Positions 13,100 through 25,399 are shown, counted from the first letter of the stretch. The stretch: 64,000 nt of DNA from Pteria penguin (GCA_035048485.1 CM068583.1:30435841-30499840), one strand, 5' to 3'. Made by a program: numbers and translations. The notes: generated by a model not told the origin, from the sequence alone.

Positions 13100-13700
13100 A
13101 CTAGAGCTGTCCTAACGGGACAAATACCCCCTGCAGCAACAAAGTTGAAACATGAAATAAATCATTCTAAGATACATCACTAGTATAAGTGTAATGGATG
13201 TCCCACTTGTACATTTTGAGGTAAAATCAATGAAAACAATCTGGTTTGTGTGCACTCTGATTTTGAACATGTAGATATGGACAACAATTGTGTAAACTAG
13301 AGTCTTCCAGCAACGTAACAGGAAGAAGTTATGACCCAAACGAGACTTCAGACTATATGTGCACTGTGACATTGACATTGTAGGTATCACCTTGCATGGT
13401 TCAAGGTAATGACACATCCTTAGGTCATGGACAATAATTGTATAAAATACTATCTCCCTCCAAATTAAAAGGAAAACGGTACGATTCGGACAAAAATTCT
13501 GGCTATGTATGCACTGTGACCTTGACCTTGAAGAAATGACTTTGGTTTAAGGTCATGACACACCCTTGGGTCATGAACAACAATTGTGTAGAATTCAATC
13601 TCTCTCCTAACGGAAGAAGTTATGACCCGGACAAGCTTCATGGACAGACAGACGAACAGACACACAGACGGACAACACGCTCCGTACAATATGATATACA
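13100..13700 (+). mobile_element. GGTCA-rich dispersed element (ACTAGAGCTG family), copy 1
   Basis: Starts at ACTAGAGCTGTCCTAACGGG, contains three degenerate units with TTGACCTTGA and ACAATTGT cores, and ends with ACAGACGGACAACACGCTCC. The same start and end are found in reverse at 20455-20951. A right-end fragment occurs at about 60517-60577. No coding capacity. The internal units resemble the satellite at 18350-19970. Confidence 0.75.
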
Positions 13701-15519
13701 CCTTTGGATCATGGAAAACAATGGTGTGAAATATTAATTCCAGATAATAAAAACAACAAACTATACTAATTTATACTTTTTAATTGAGAATCAAGAAACT
13801 GAAGTTACTAAATTTTGTTTGGAATTTAAGGCCAGAGCACGGATATGCGGGTCCAGGAAATTATCCAGGCTATCGAAATGTTAACGCTGTAACGAGTAAA
13901 CTGGCTGCCTGGTGTTTCTTTAGTTTCAGAGATAACAACAAAACCCATTTGATAAACAGATGTAGAAAGGATTCGAAATAAGCACCCCCTTTTAACTCAA
14001 TTGCCCTTACCTTACTGTAACGGAAGGTCTTAAAAACGGGCTCGTCGGCCCCGAAGATACCGTAGCGCCCGCAGTTGGTATCAACTATCGAGCGGGTCTC
14101 TGTGGTAACATAGATGATCTGAATAAGCTCTCACAACACATGTCGTATAGGGCACCTACCCCCTATTGTTTAACATTGATGGATGAAACCATCCCTTATA
14201 ACGCATGTCATGTAGAAGAAAATCCAGTCGAAGAGGGTTTCGAACCCTTTGTTTCCCATAACCACGTCAAATGTGAGACGTTTTGATATCGAGTATAACG
14301 CAACAAAGGGAGAAACCAATATCTCCTAAACAAGCGAGAACAATCCTAAGCCTGCAGGAATGTATAATTTAAAGTTGCATTAGCTGTCAAAATTGATATA
14401 ACAAGAATGTTATGTTTCATTTAATTATCTGAAATTACACACAATCAAACTACAAAACAAAGTTATACTACATCGAAAGTCAACTCTTTTCACGACATTG
14501 ACACGTTTTATAAACCGGAAAAATTGAGAGATGTCCGTTTTATTCACCATTTACACAACATTTGACACGTATGTAGATCGGGTCAGAAAATCACGTGATA
14601 AAAACAATGTACTAAAGTGTGCCGCTGAGTATATCTTCGTAAAACATGTTTTATCTAGCTTTGTAAACGCAAAGATATATAGGCGCATACTAAATGCACA
14701 GAAAAAAAGAAAAAATGTCATTAGTAATACTGTCAATAGTAATTTGACTATATACAACGAACATTTTAAAGCTTTATGTCACATTAGTAGTCCCACATGA
14801 TTTGATCGAGGGGCCCCAAAAAGGGACTCTTAAAACAATTTCTTTTAAAGAATTTTACAAAATACATTTACGTTTCCCTCATGTCGTCCACTTTACACAT
14901 TATTATCAACAGTTAATTTTAAGACATTGCCTTACCTAATGAAAGTAAATATCGGACCGCTTTCATAATACAAACACGCAAGTAATCAATACAATGGAAT
15001 GTCAAGGCGTCGTGCTGACGTGGTATTGAAAAATGTAAACATTAAAGACTAGTGCAAGTGCGAAGTATTTCGTGTAAATTGACAACTCTCCCCCGTTCCC
15101 ATCGCTCTAGTGCAACTTCTATGTTGTTCTTGTTCTAAAAATGTTTCGTCACAGACTTTTTTCATCCCTGATATTATCGAATTCTGCCTTTAATCGAGGA
15201 CGTCTCATCTCCGATAGATTTGTCTACGTCACCAATGCTGTTGTTATTAGTGAACGTTTCCTAATCTCGCGTTAGTTGGCTAGGTCATTGATACACTGAG
15301 TATGCCAGGTGAAGAACAAAATTACCGACTTTGTGCGGGCAGGTCGTGATTATTTAATTACATTTTAATGATTTTTTCCACTTCTAACTGAACTTATATA
15401 ACATTGTAATTTTGTATAAAGGCTAAACTTCAGGAGAGAGTCCAGGGTTAAAAGTTACAGCTTTCGTTTTTTAATACGGAAAATGACAGCTAGTGCAACT
15501 TTAATTAACGAACAGTGGC
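13701..15519. other. Intron of gene 1: no gene assigned
   Basis: Mixed sequence with a locally more GC-rich patch at 14030-14110 and 14220-14280. It may be the left flank of the retrotransposon remnant at 15520-16642, but no terminal repeat could be established. The overlapping open frames on both strands at 14531-14800 show no recognisable domain. Confidence 0.45.
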
Positions 15520-16642
15520 TCATTTCCATATAGGAGAGAAAGTTATGACTGAGGACGTAATGAATGTTTCAAGCTCGCCTTGGATATCATTTAAAATATG
15601 GATTGCCGTGGTCGGATAAGTGGGTGCCTTCGAACGAAATAAGGTAAACTCTTTGACAGTTATAGATGGATGTCTAATAACCATCCCCCCTTTCTTTAAT
15701 AAGAATGAACGAACTGCTTGGTTAATGCGGATCCTAGATTTTTCTATTGCTTTTTGGTTTAATGCACCATGCCAGTAGCAGCGTTTTGATATTTCTGAAA
15801 GTAATAGTTTTGTTGCAGGCAACATAGTCTTTAAACGGAGGTAAGTGGCCTTTATGTCGGAAATGAGGTCAAATCTCTTGGAAGCGACTATACCGTTGGA
15901 CCCTAAATGTATCAAAAGGTAATCAGGCTTTTTGGAATGGTTTTGAAGTTTTGACGAAATGAATGGGGTTAATTCATTCCACTTAAGCCCCCGCTTACCG
16001 TACCATCTCAAACTGACGCCGTACCTTTCAAAGCTCAGAGACGAGCCTCCTTCTCTGGAGCGGGAGGCGGCCTCAGCCCAATAGATAATAGATGACCCGA
16101 ATAACAATACAGACATATCTACAAAACTTGATGATTATAGAGGTAACAATATGCAGTACACAAATAGGATTAGTTAAGTAATTTTTTTCTTTTATTCTAT
16201 GGGGAACAAACAAAGATGCTTGCTGTTTGAACAGGTATGCTATCTGATGAGGAAACAAAATTCATTTCCACATTACTTGAGTTAGATGAAGAAGCAGACT
16301 ATGAAACATGGGTCGGATGACACAGACTGGAAGTGTGCATGGCGGGTTGGGGGTTTCAGAAAGACGTCTGATAGTTCTAGGTCCTGTGTTGGGAAGGACA
16401 CCACCTGGAGAAACCGAATCACTAAGGCACAGAGGAGAGGATGTCGTAGATGATGAAAAGACATCAGCTGGGACTGGGTGACTAGCAGGCATGGGTGCTG
16501 CATCATGTGCATGGCGGATCGGCTGAGAATGGTGGATGCGACTGCGAAATTGGTCGACTGCATCATCCCTAAGTCGAGAGGGGGCGACTTTCCGTCGCTT
16601 GCCGGGTGCTCAGGCTGGAGTACCTCTTCTTTTGGGTGGCAT
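15520..16642 (-). pseudogene. SGNH-hydrolase-like ORF of a tyrosine-recombinase-type retrotransposon, decayed
   Basis: A 198-residue minus-strand frame (16116-15520) carries the SGNH pattern: block I LLFGSSIIYW (nucleophile Ser), block III HLGSNG (Asn), and the region where block V belongs. There the frame is wrong: the expected GTHLSDHGN string is readable in another frame at about 15605-15635, so two compensating indels lie nearby. Further upstream on the minus strand (16642-16265) is a proline/serine-rich leader that begins MPPKRRGTP and is broken by an in-frame stop after 10 residues. Such leader plus SGNH combinations are known to me from Ngaro/DIRS-type elements; assignment to that group is inference. 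No recombinase or reverse transcriptase is recognisable nearby. Confidence 0.7.
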
Positions 16643-17306
16643 AACAGCGATTTATGTAAACAAGTTGTCGCTAACTAAGAAATATGCGTTATGAATACTG
16701 TCAAGTCCGCTTATTTTCCGCGTCCAGTGATTTTGCGCAACGCGTACGTTCGCTTTACCCATATTGTTCTGTCGTCTGTTAATCCTTTCTAAAGACCACA
16801 ATTATCAAATTATCTTTTGTGCGACATATAATATAAGCTGGTAAGTATCAACAAAGCAAATAAAATGTCCACATGCGTTTTTACAGCATACCACTGAACA
16901 AACATTCCCATAATGCGTACGCAGCAACCGGTCAAGTGACGTCGCTTATCTCATGAATATTATGTAGCCCCGCCCACTTTGGCTTAGTTTCGATTTATCG
17001 ATAGAAAAGGGCAATTTTCAAGTTTCAATGTCCAAATTTCCCACCTAGACAACAGTTTGGTCTTGTTTAAAAGATCCTCAAACATCACAAACCCTTGCAA
17101 GTGATAATTTATTACTGTACTAACTGAAACGCTATAACACCATATGCAAATCAAGGGAGAAAAATTTCTTTGGAATGCATAAAATGAAATGATTTCACAT
17201 TTCGGGAGATCGATGGACTTGATAAATATTGAATAGTTGGTGTTGTATTTACTGATTTTTATTTTATTTATTTATTTTTTTTTTTTATTTTATTTTTTTT
17301 TTTATT

Positions 17307-17337
<31 letters not shown>

Positions 17338-18349
17338 TTATTATTTTTTTTTTTTTTTGGTATAGTTAGAAGCTTCAAAAATATGAACAAGTGTAAATTA
17401 TTTTGTGAAATCCATAAGTTACAAAAAAAAAAGAAAAAAAAAAAGGAGGATAGGGTGAGAAAAAGAAAAAGTAGGAAAAGGGAGGTCGCAGGCAGATAGA
17501 ATGATTACATATTTTTAAAACTGAAATCTAAGTGTGTTTTATGGAAGTAACAGTAAGTTTGATATTACAAAGGACTAGATGTTAGTCAGGAAGTCGTAGA
17601 TTGGGGACAGTGGATGATATGCGACCAATTGATACATTTGAAATATTGTTAATCTGTTGAAAACTATGTGATGATGACTTTTTCACCTATCCAGTTTGAT
17701 AACGATCTATAAATGGTAAATTAAATTTATCATATGCAGTAGTTACACATTGTGTTACGTAAACGTAAAACGTAAAAAGGCCAAGTTTATGTGACTCCTT
17801 AAAACAACAATATTTACTTACATATAAATAACTTCTGTATAATGTATAAACTGATTACCCTGTATAACTGAAATAGTGCAGCTCACCTGGCTTTACCGTA
17901 TTAAATTCTATGTTTTCGTAATACTACTATTTATTGTCCTCTTTGCGCTCCATAGGCACTCTTCAGGAAGTGACCTACGCTCTGCGCAAAATCACGGGAC
18001 ACATCTGCCATCGCCAAAACAAGGGGGTACACATATTTATATGCAGGTAGCATACGAATTAAACGGAATGAAATTTTGATAGCTGGTGTGAATGACTTTT
18101 AATGACGATTTTAATCATCAGAATAATAAAATTGAAAGTTGCAAAACGATAAAGTATTTAATTTAATCGGCAAACACTTAGGTGCGCAAAATCACCGGAC
18201 AACTTCGGTATAAATATGACGGAGCATAATGTAACATTTTCTACTGCAATAAATTAGCGCGTTTTTCTACTGTAATTAATTTCCCCATTATCTCTGAATG
18301 ATAAAGTGTGATTATCCAGGCCCTACATAATAGTAAGAAAATATGACCA
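16643..18349. other. Intron of gene 1: T-rich tract, no gene seen
   Basis: Contains a (T)n/(ATTT)n tract at 17255-17360 and an A-rich tract at 17420-17450. A short hydrophobic frame at 17876-18079 is judged fortuitous: it has no splice-site phase match to the receptor. The motif TGATTTTGCGCA near 16730 recurs in inverse form near 17990 and 18185. Confidence 0.5.
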
Positions 18350-19975
18350 GTACAAGGATTTCCAAAATGCGTGCACTGAAACCTTGATCCAAGGGTGTGT
18401 CATAACCTTGACTCAAGGTCATATCTTCAAGGTCAAGATCACAGTGCATACATAGCCATAATCCTTGTCCGGGCTATCACTTCTTACTGCCAAATTGGAT
18501 TATTATCCAGGATATTATTTCACACAATTGTTGTCTATGACGCAAGGGTGTGTCATGATTTTGACTTAACATGATATCTCCAAGGTCAAGATCACAGTAC
18601 ACATTTGGTCGAAATCGTTGTCCCCGCCTTAACTACTTACTGCTATGTTGGATCTAGATATCATTTCACGCAATTGTTGTACATGACCCAAGGGTGTATC
18701 ATGACCTCGACCCAAGGTCATATCTTTAAGGTCAAGGTCACGGTACACACAATCCCAAAATCCTTGTCTGGGTCATAACGTCGTACTGCCCAAAAGGATT
18801 TGGATGATACATCACACATTTGTTGTCCATGATCCAATGACCTTGACTTAAGAATGTATCTCCAAGGTCAAGGTCAAAGTGCACAGTTGTCAAAATCCTT
18901 GTACCGGTCAGAACTCCTTACTGCTATGTTGGATCTGGATCACATTTCAAACAATTGTTGTCCATGACCGAAGGATGTGTCATAACCAATACCCAAGGTC
19001 ATATCTTCAAGGTCAAAGTCACAGTGCATACACGACCAAACTCTTTGTCCGGATTATTATCCAGGATAATATTTCACACAATTGTTGTCCATGACCTTGA
19101 CTTAACATGATATCTCCAAGGTCAAGGTCACAGTAAACACTTGGTTGAAATCATAGTCCGAGCCACTCTTTATTGCTTAGATCTGGATAACATTTTACGC
19201 AATTGTTGTACATGAACAAAGAGTGTGTTATGATCTCAACTCAAGATCATATCTTCAAGGTCAAGGGCACAGTGCACACATACCCAAAATCCTTGTGCGT
19301 GTCATAACTTTTTATTGCCAGCTGGATTTGGATGATATATCACACAATTGTTGTCCATGACCCAAGGGTGTGTCATGACCTTGACTTAAGATTGTATCTC
19401 CAAGGTCAAGTCAAATTGCACAATTGTCAAAAACTTTTCCCGGTCATAAATCCTTACTACTTTGTTGGATCTGAATAACATTTCAAACGGATCTGAATAA
19501 CATTTCAAACAATTGATGTTCATGTCCATTGATGTGTCATGACCTCCACTTAGTGTCATATCTTCAAAGTCAAGATCAGAGTGCAAACATAACCAAAATT
19601 TATGTCCGGGCATAACTCCTTACTGCTAAATTGGACTATTATCCAGGATAATATTTCACACAATTGTTGTCCATGACTCAAGGGTGTGTCTCGACCTTGA
19701 CTGAAGAATATATCTCCAAGGTCAAGGTCACAGTGCACACATAGCCGAAATCCTTGTACAGACTATAACTTCTTACTTCCAGGTTGGATCTGGATAATAT
19801 TTCACACAGTATTTGCTCATGACCCAAGGCTGTGTCATAACCTTCACTCAAGATCATATCTCCCAAGTCATAGTGCACGCATTTTCAAAATCCTTGTACT
19901 GGTCATAGCTCCTTGCTGCTATGTAAGATCTTGATAATATTTCTAACCATTGTTTTTTATGATCCAAAGATGTGT
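18350..19975. repeat. Satellite array, about 140-bp unit, rich in TCAAGGTCA
   Basis: About eleven degenerate units. Each contains a CACAATTGTTGTCCATGA-like block, a GGGTGTGTCATGACCTTGA block and one or two AAGGTCA hexamers (TCAAGGTCAAGGTCACAGTG in several). The same unit forms the core of the elements at 13100-13700 and 20455-20951. No protein-coding pattern; frames in both directions are by-products of the repeat. Confidence 0.9.
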
Positions 19976-20310
19976 ATCACATTTTCTCGCACCGGAGATC
20001 GACTAATCCCGTTTTTTATCAGTACTGGAAAATTCTATCCGGAACACTTTGTATCCTTCCGCGCGTCGTCTGCATTGTTTACAAACAAATGAAACATATT
20101 ACAACATATTAAATTTTGTGTGTTATCGTTAAATTTAATGTAGAAAAATCCTTTCAAAATATAAAGTTTCTTCATGCAATATGTTTTATGCTATTGCGGC
20201 GGACTATTTTTTATTCAATCAGTGATTCGGCCATCAAAGGAAGTAAACAAAAACATTTAAAATAGCCACAGCCTACATCGAGCTGCTGAGGTGCGAGAAA
20301 AATAATCAAG

Positions 20311-20453
20311 CACTAGTTTGAGTTCAAGATAGAAAAAGATCAGTCTCAGGCTGGATGAATCAACATATCTCAACCTCGGCTAACGCCTCGGTTGAGATTT
20401 GTTGATTCATCCAACCCTCGACTGATCTTTTTCTATCTGGAACTCAAACTAGT
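20311..20453. mobile_element. Near-perfect palindromic MITE (about 70-bp arms)
   Basis: The outer ends GCACTAGTTTGAGTTC (20311) and GAACTCAAACTAGTGC (20453) are exact complements, and complementarity runs to the centre at CTCGGCTAACGCCTCGG. The whole would fold into one long hairpin. It abuts the next element, which starts at about 20455. Confidence 0.9.
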
Positions 20454-20454
20454 G

Positions 20455-20951
20455 CTATATTCTATTAGTACAGAGCGTGTTGTCCGTCTGTGTGTCTGTC
20501 CGTCTGTCTGTCCATGAAACTTGTCCTGGGTCATCACTTCTTCCTTCTACTTTGGAGGGAGATAAACTTTTACATAACTGTTGTTCATGACCCAATAGTG
20601 TGTCATGAACTTGAACCAAGGTCATATCTACAAGGTAAAGGTCACAGTGCATACATAGCCGGAATTCTTGTCTGGGCGATAACATCTTCCTGTTACATGT
20701 AAGTTGCTGGAAGACTACATTTTACACAATTGCTGTTTATTACCCAAGGATGTGTAATGACCTTGAACCCAGGTCATCCAGGTCAAGGTCACAGTCCACA
20801 CATACCAGATTGTTTTCATTCATTATTCATTATATAAATGTACGGCAGGTACATCCATTACGCTCATACCAGTGATGTATCTTGGGATGAATTATTGCAT
20901 GTTTCAACTTTGTTGTCGCGGGGGTATTTGTCCCGTTAGAGCAGCTCTAGT
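20455..20951 (-). mobile_element. GGTCA-rich dispersed element (ACTAGAGCTG family), copy 2
   Basis: Reverse-orientation copy of the family at 13100-13700. It has CAGAGCGTGTTGTCCGTCTG on its left, GGTCA-rich core units, and a right end GTCCCGTTAGAGCAGCTCTAGT at about 20930-20951. Its right end lies only 18 bp before the first base of the receptor exon at 20970. Confidence 0.8.
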
Positions 20952-20969
20952 TTTCACTTATTTCGATAG

Positions 20970-21263
20970 CTGAAGTAGTGTATGCCTCTGTTGGAGATGA
21001 CGTTGACATGACATGGCCATTATCCAGGTTTCCTGAGTTTGGAGGATATAGCATTAAGAACGTCGACACTAATGACCTCCTTATTCAGTTAGATGGGTTC
21101 TCACCATTTGCATTAGACACCAAATATAGATTTCTTGGAGATGCCATGAGTCTGACAAATATAACAAGTATACGAATCCAAGATGTTGAGGTCACAAATG
21201 GTGGTTATATCGTATCACTCAAACTACAAGAAGACCTAGGTGGTGCCATCCTGGCAGTACATG
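20970..21263 (+). CDS. Receptor gene 1, exon: V-like Ig domain lacking the disulphide
   Basis: Internal exon of 294 bp (98 codons), phase 1-1, with acceptor TTATTTCGATAG and donor ACATG|GTGAGT. The domain begins EVVYASVGDDVDMTW. The position of the B-strand cysteine is Trp, and the F strand reads GGYIVSL without cysteine. The strand order (GDDVDM..., YRFLGDAMSLTNITSIRIQDV, then GGYIVSLKL) is that of a V-set domain. NITS is a potential N-glycosylation site. It is followed by three more phase-1 domain exons on the same strand, so it belongs to the same receptor. No functional inference can be made from the sequence beyond an extracellular recognition or adhesion module. Confidence 0.85.
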
Positions 21264-22091
21264 GTGAGTACTAGTTGACAGTAATGGGTGGGGAGGTATA
21301 ATTAGTTGACAGTCCTCCCATTAATATAAATTTCACGCCTCGAGTAGAAGTCTCGGGTCCATTTAATTTCGAATTACTCTTCTTTCTAATCATACGTGAA
21401 ACCTTGTTACTGGAATCTAAAAACCCAAACATGTTCTGTATTTAACTTGGCTATTCAAACATAAGGAAATTTTAGTTTGTTTTTGTTTTTGGTTTGTTTC
21501 ATTTTTTTTTTTTTTTTTTGTTTTTTGTTTTTGTTTGTTTGTTTGTTTTTTTTTTTTTTGTTTTTTTTTTTTAATTTTTTAATGTAATTAGTAAATTATG
21601 TATAATATTACATTAGAAAAAAAAAACTATTTTGGAAACCAAATCCACGATTTATTCAATACATTATCACTGATTTTTTTTCAATATGATAAACGGCAAA
21701 TAGATAAGCACAGCATCAAATTCCATCACAGCGTTGACAGATGAATTAATATATAGATTCATGATTGAAATTTCACTGGCAAGAAAACAATGTTGCATAA
21801 AGATTTAAATTTGTCTATTATCATGTTTTAGTATCAACTGGACAAAACTACCATATTTGTTATTTACTTCAATAAAGATATATTTAAGAATAGATGTCGT
21901 CCTAGCAAAACGAATAATTTTCATAATTCACCATTAAAGACCAGTATACAGGATGATATATTTGTTACTGTCTTGAATGAAACAAAAATATAAGAATATT
22001 GATCGTCTGACCAACACGAATATTGTGTATCATCGACCACTGACGACATTACGCATTATTGACCAATATACAGGATCTTGAAAATTCAACT
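21264..22091. other. Intron of gene 1: T/G-rich tract and satellite fragments
   Basis: Contains (T)n and (GTTT)n at 21480-21575. At about 21930-22080 lie two or three copies of the GACGACATTACGCATTATTG unit that forms the array at 24330-24760. No gene seen. Confidence 0.6.
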
Positions 22092-22102
22092 TACTAACTT
22101 GA

Positions 22103-22331
22103 TTAATTGATTGATTGATTGATTGATTGATTTTTGTTTATCGTAACACCACGAATATTTCACGTATATGGTGACGGCATCTTCCTGATGCGGGGCATAC
22201 AAATTTTGACCTTTGCAACGGACCCACCCGAAGCAGTGAGGGATCTTTAACATTCCATGCATACCACAACACGGGGCCTCGGTTTTTACTGTCTCATCCG
22301 AAAGACAGGACACCGGCATGGCCAGAGCGGG
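22103..22331 (-). mobile_element. tRNA-SINE family B, 5'-truncated, with 11-bp target duplication
   Basis: Minus-strand SINE with the tail sequence CACTGCTTCGGGTGGGTCCG (read on the minus strand) and a (TCAA/GATT)n 3' end at 22103-22132. Most of the tRNA-like head is missing. The direct repeat TACTAACTTGA at 22092-22102 and 22332-22342 is a clear target-site duplication. This marks a complete insertion event of a truncated copy, probably by LINE machinery. Confidence 0.9.
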
Positions 22332-22342
22332 TACTAACTTGA

Positions 22343-23935
22343 AAATTCAAGATACTATCTTGAAAATTCAAAATACTATAATGGAAATTCAACTTAACTA
22401 TCTTGAAAAATCAACATACTATCTTGAAACTTCAAGATACCCTTTTTAGCTTGTCGTGTCGAATGTTCGGAGAGCTGATGTCCGTGTCAGCCCTAGTGTC
22501 AGAAACCGCGTCGGCGTTGGCGGCGTAGACAAAAACTTTAACCTTCGCCATACTTTCAGAACAATTAAACGCAGGACTTTCATATTTCACTCGTACATTT
22601 CTTGTGATAAGACATTGCAATTGTTACCATCTTTTTTGGCCCTATGACCTTGACTTTGACGTTTGACTTACTTTCTGAAAGCTTCAACTTTGCCCATTAC
22701 AGATTAAATGCTGAGCGTAGAGCTTTCATATTTCACATTTGTGTTCTTTATGGCTAGACCTTTCTGAGTGTATCAAACATTTTACCCCATGACCTTGTCC
22801 TCGAAGTTTGACACACTATTCAACAAGAGCAACGCCTAACGGGCATAATACGCCCGTCGCTTAATTCGGACAGGATCAATTCGCATTTGGCATGATTTTC
22901 ATGAAAAACATCTGACGTTTACTGAAATTAATTGCGTTTCATAGCATTTTATCATGGGAATAAGTCCAAGGGCAATAACTTCTGCAGAAATGGTCCTATC
23001 CAACCCATCTTGGAACTTGACCTGCAAAAACAAACTTGAAATTTTTCAGTACAAGCTCCCCCGGTCCCCACCCCCTCCCCCCAACACCTCCACTCCCCCT
23101 CCGAAAATTATAAATTTCTCAAAAATGAAAAAAAAAGATACCAATACCTGTGAAATATGTGGAAGTTGGTACACTTTACTTGTTTCATGGTAAATTTCAT
23201 AATGTTTTTACAAAAATTAGATTTTTAATGAATTTTCATAACAAAATCTTGAAATTTATAAGTCCAAGAGCCATAAATCCGTCAAAAGTAGGTCAATCGT
23301 AACAAAACTCGAAATGGTACTGACGTCGCTTGAAATAAAGCTATATACCTAATTTCAACTCAGTATCTTCAAAGACGGCAAAAAAGGTCCGGAAAACATG
23401 ACCCCGGACGGACGGACGGACGCACGGACGGACAGCGCCATAACATAATACGTCCCGTCTAATGACGGGCGTATTAAAACTTGAACCATGCCCATAACTC
23501 GTCAACTACTATGGATAGGGCTTTCATATGTCACAACTGTGTTCATTGTGGCTAGACTTCCCTGTTTGTACCAAAATCCTTGAATTCACGACGTTGAGCT
23601 TGAATTAAGAAGACATTGGATGTACATGCATTTCCTGTGGCAACGTACCTTGAAATATCTTGAATTTTCAAGATTGTATTTTGAATTTTCAAATTAGTAA
23701 ATTGACTTTTCAAGATAGAATCTTGAATTTTCAAGTTATTAAGTTGAATTTTCAAGTTATTAAGTTGAATTTTCAAGTTATTAAGTTAAATTTTCAAGAT
23801 TGTATCTTGAATTTTCATGTTAGTAATTTGAAATTTTAAGACAGTATTTTCATTTTCAATATAGTATCTTGAATTTCCATGATAACTAAGTTGAAATTTT
23901 AAATTAGTAAGCTGAATTTTCAAGATAAAATAAAA
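22343..23935. repeat. TTGAATTTTCAAG palindromic arrays flanking dispersed repeats
   Basis: Two arrays of imperfect palindromes based on CTTGAAAATTCAAGATA lie at 22343-22440 and about 23640-23935. Between them are fragments with TGACCTTGACTTTGACGTTTGA and a dispersed element at about 22827-23477. That element runs from AACGGGCATAATACGCCCGTC to a GGACGGACGGACG tract and ACGGGCGTATT, so its ends are inverted. The whole may be a composite of an old inverted-repeat transposon and later insertions. No coding pattern. Confidence 0.6.
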
Positions 23936-24329
23936 AAGAATGTGGTCCTAATTGCCTTCCGTAAAATCATTTACATTTTAAAATTAAATTCTGTAAAATA
24001 GGAATGAGTATATTAGAGTAATTATGTGTCTTGTACTTTCCTTTGTATGCACATGTACATGTAAACAAACACGTTATCACAGCAGCTGTACTCCATTTAA
24101 GAGTTACAGATGAATTGTATTTATAGTCCGTATCTGAGGCGTACGATCGTCGCCATATTTGATTCTACGTCTGTCATATTTGGCGGTCATTAATATCAAT
24201 GACCTGGTCATTATTTCACTTTCCTGTCAATAGCTATCACGTGGTGTATTCTTTTTAGTCATAAGTCATTTTAATGTCTTATAATCAACCAATCAGAATC
24301 CTAGAACCTTTATACAGGTATAATAAAAC

Positions 24330-24765
24330 GCATTGTTCAGGACAATTTACCACTGACGCCATAACGCATTATTGACCAGTATACTTGGTGACTGACCACT
24401 GACGACATTACGCATCATTGATCAGAATATAGGATGATTTACCACTAACGACATGGCACAATATTGTCCAGTGTATAGGATGATAGACCACTGACGACAT
24501 TACGCATTATTGACCTGAATACAGGATGATTTACCACTGACGACATTACGCATTAATGACCGGTATACATACGCATTATTGACCAGTATACAGGATGATT
24601 TACTACTGACGACATTACGCATTATTGACCTGAATACAGGATGATTTACTACTGACGACATTACGCATTATTGACCAGTATACATACGCATCATTGACCA
24701 GTGTATAGGATAGTAGACCACTGACGACATTACGCATTCTTGACCAGCGTATAAGGGATCATTTA
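24330..24765. repeat. Tandem array, about 45-bp unit
   Basis: Variants of CCACTGACGACATTACGCAT followed by TATTGACCAGTATACAGGATGA occur about nine times in a row, some units shortened. Isolated units occur at 21930-22080. Confidence 0.85.
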
Positions 24766-25099
24766 TTTGTCTTCATATAAACATAGTGAAAAATATAAAA
24801 ATGAGCAATACTGTTGGGGAAACTCTTAACTTCAAATTCTTTTTGTCAAAGCAAAAAGTATAGATATTTTTGTAAAGTTTTAGAATAAAATAATTGTGTA
24901 TTACAAATAACCACAATAGATTTATTGACAAAATCAAAACCAAACAAATATCGTTAGTTAGGCACAACTTATTTGTATGCATATCCACTTCACAGTTTTT
25001 TCTTTAATTATATAAATTGTCTCTGTTGCATGTCAAACTACTACTGCTGCTATCTTATGTTATGGGGGAATTAAATAATGAGAATATCTTAATTCTAAG

Positions 25100-25399
25100 A
25101 AAAGCCTACAAAGCCAGTCATTGAACACACCACCAATGACGTCATCATCGGAAAGGACGTAATGTTACGCTGTAGCTCAAAACAGCAGTCCTCACCAGAC
25201 TATGTAGGATTTGGTCCGTTGAGTTACACTTGGCTGGTGGACACAGTGCAGACACTTCCTCCAAGGTATCGTGTTAATGACACGACGTTAACAATACTGA
25301 AAATAGAAAAGTCTGATGCACAGAGGTCCATCTCATGTAAGACATCTCAAAGCAGCAAAACGTCAGAAATGAGCGAATCTTTCAGGATGAACGTTTTAT
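25100..25399 (+). CDS. Receptor gene 1, exon: canonical Ig domain
   Basis: Internal exon of 300 bp (100 codons), phase 1-1, with acceptor CTTAATTCTAAG and donor TTTTAT|GTAAGT. The Ig signature is complete: VMLRC (B-strand Cys), YTWLVD (core Trp), LTILKIEKSDAQRSISC (F-strand Cys). The length fits one I/C2-type domain per exon, the usual arrangement in Ig-superfamily receptors. It is the third extracellular module of gene 1, counting from the left edge of the window. The N-terminal linker reads KPTKPVIEH. Confidence 0.93.

Noticed and set aside
17876..18079. Hydrophobic frame that could be a transmembrane exon
   Set aside because: No acceptor and donor pair gives phase 1, and the real transmembrane exon with matching phase lies at 32524.
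18879..20702. Series of 60-98-residue frames on both strands with recurring LGHEQQLCEIL-like and IVVHDP-like strings
   Set aside because: Recurrence comes from the 140-bp satellite and related GGTCA elements, not from a protein family. Frames are short and interrupted, and appear on both strands.
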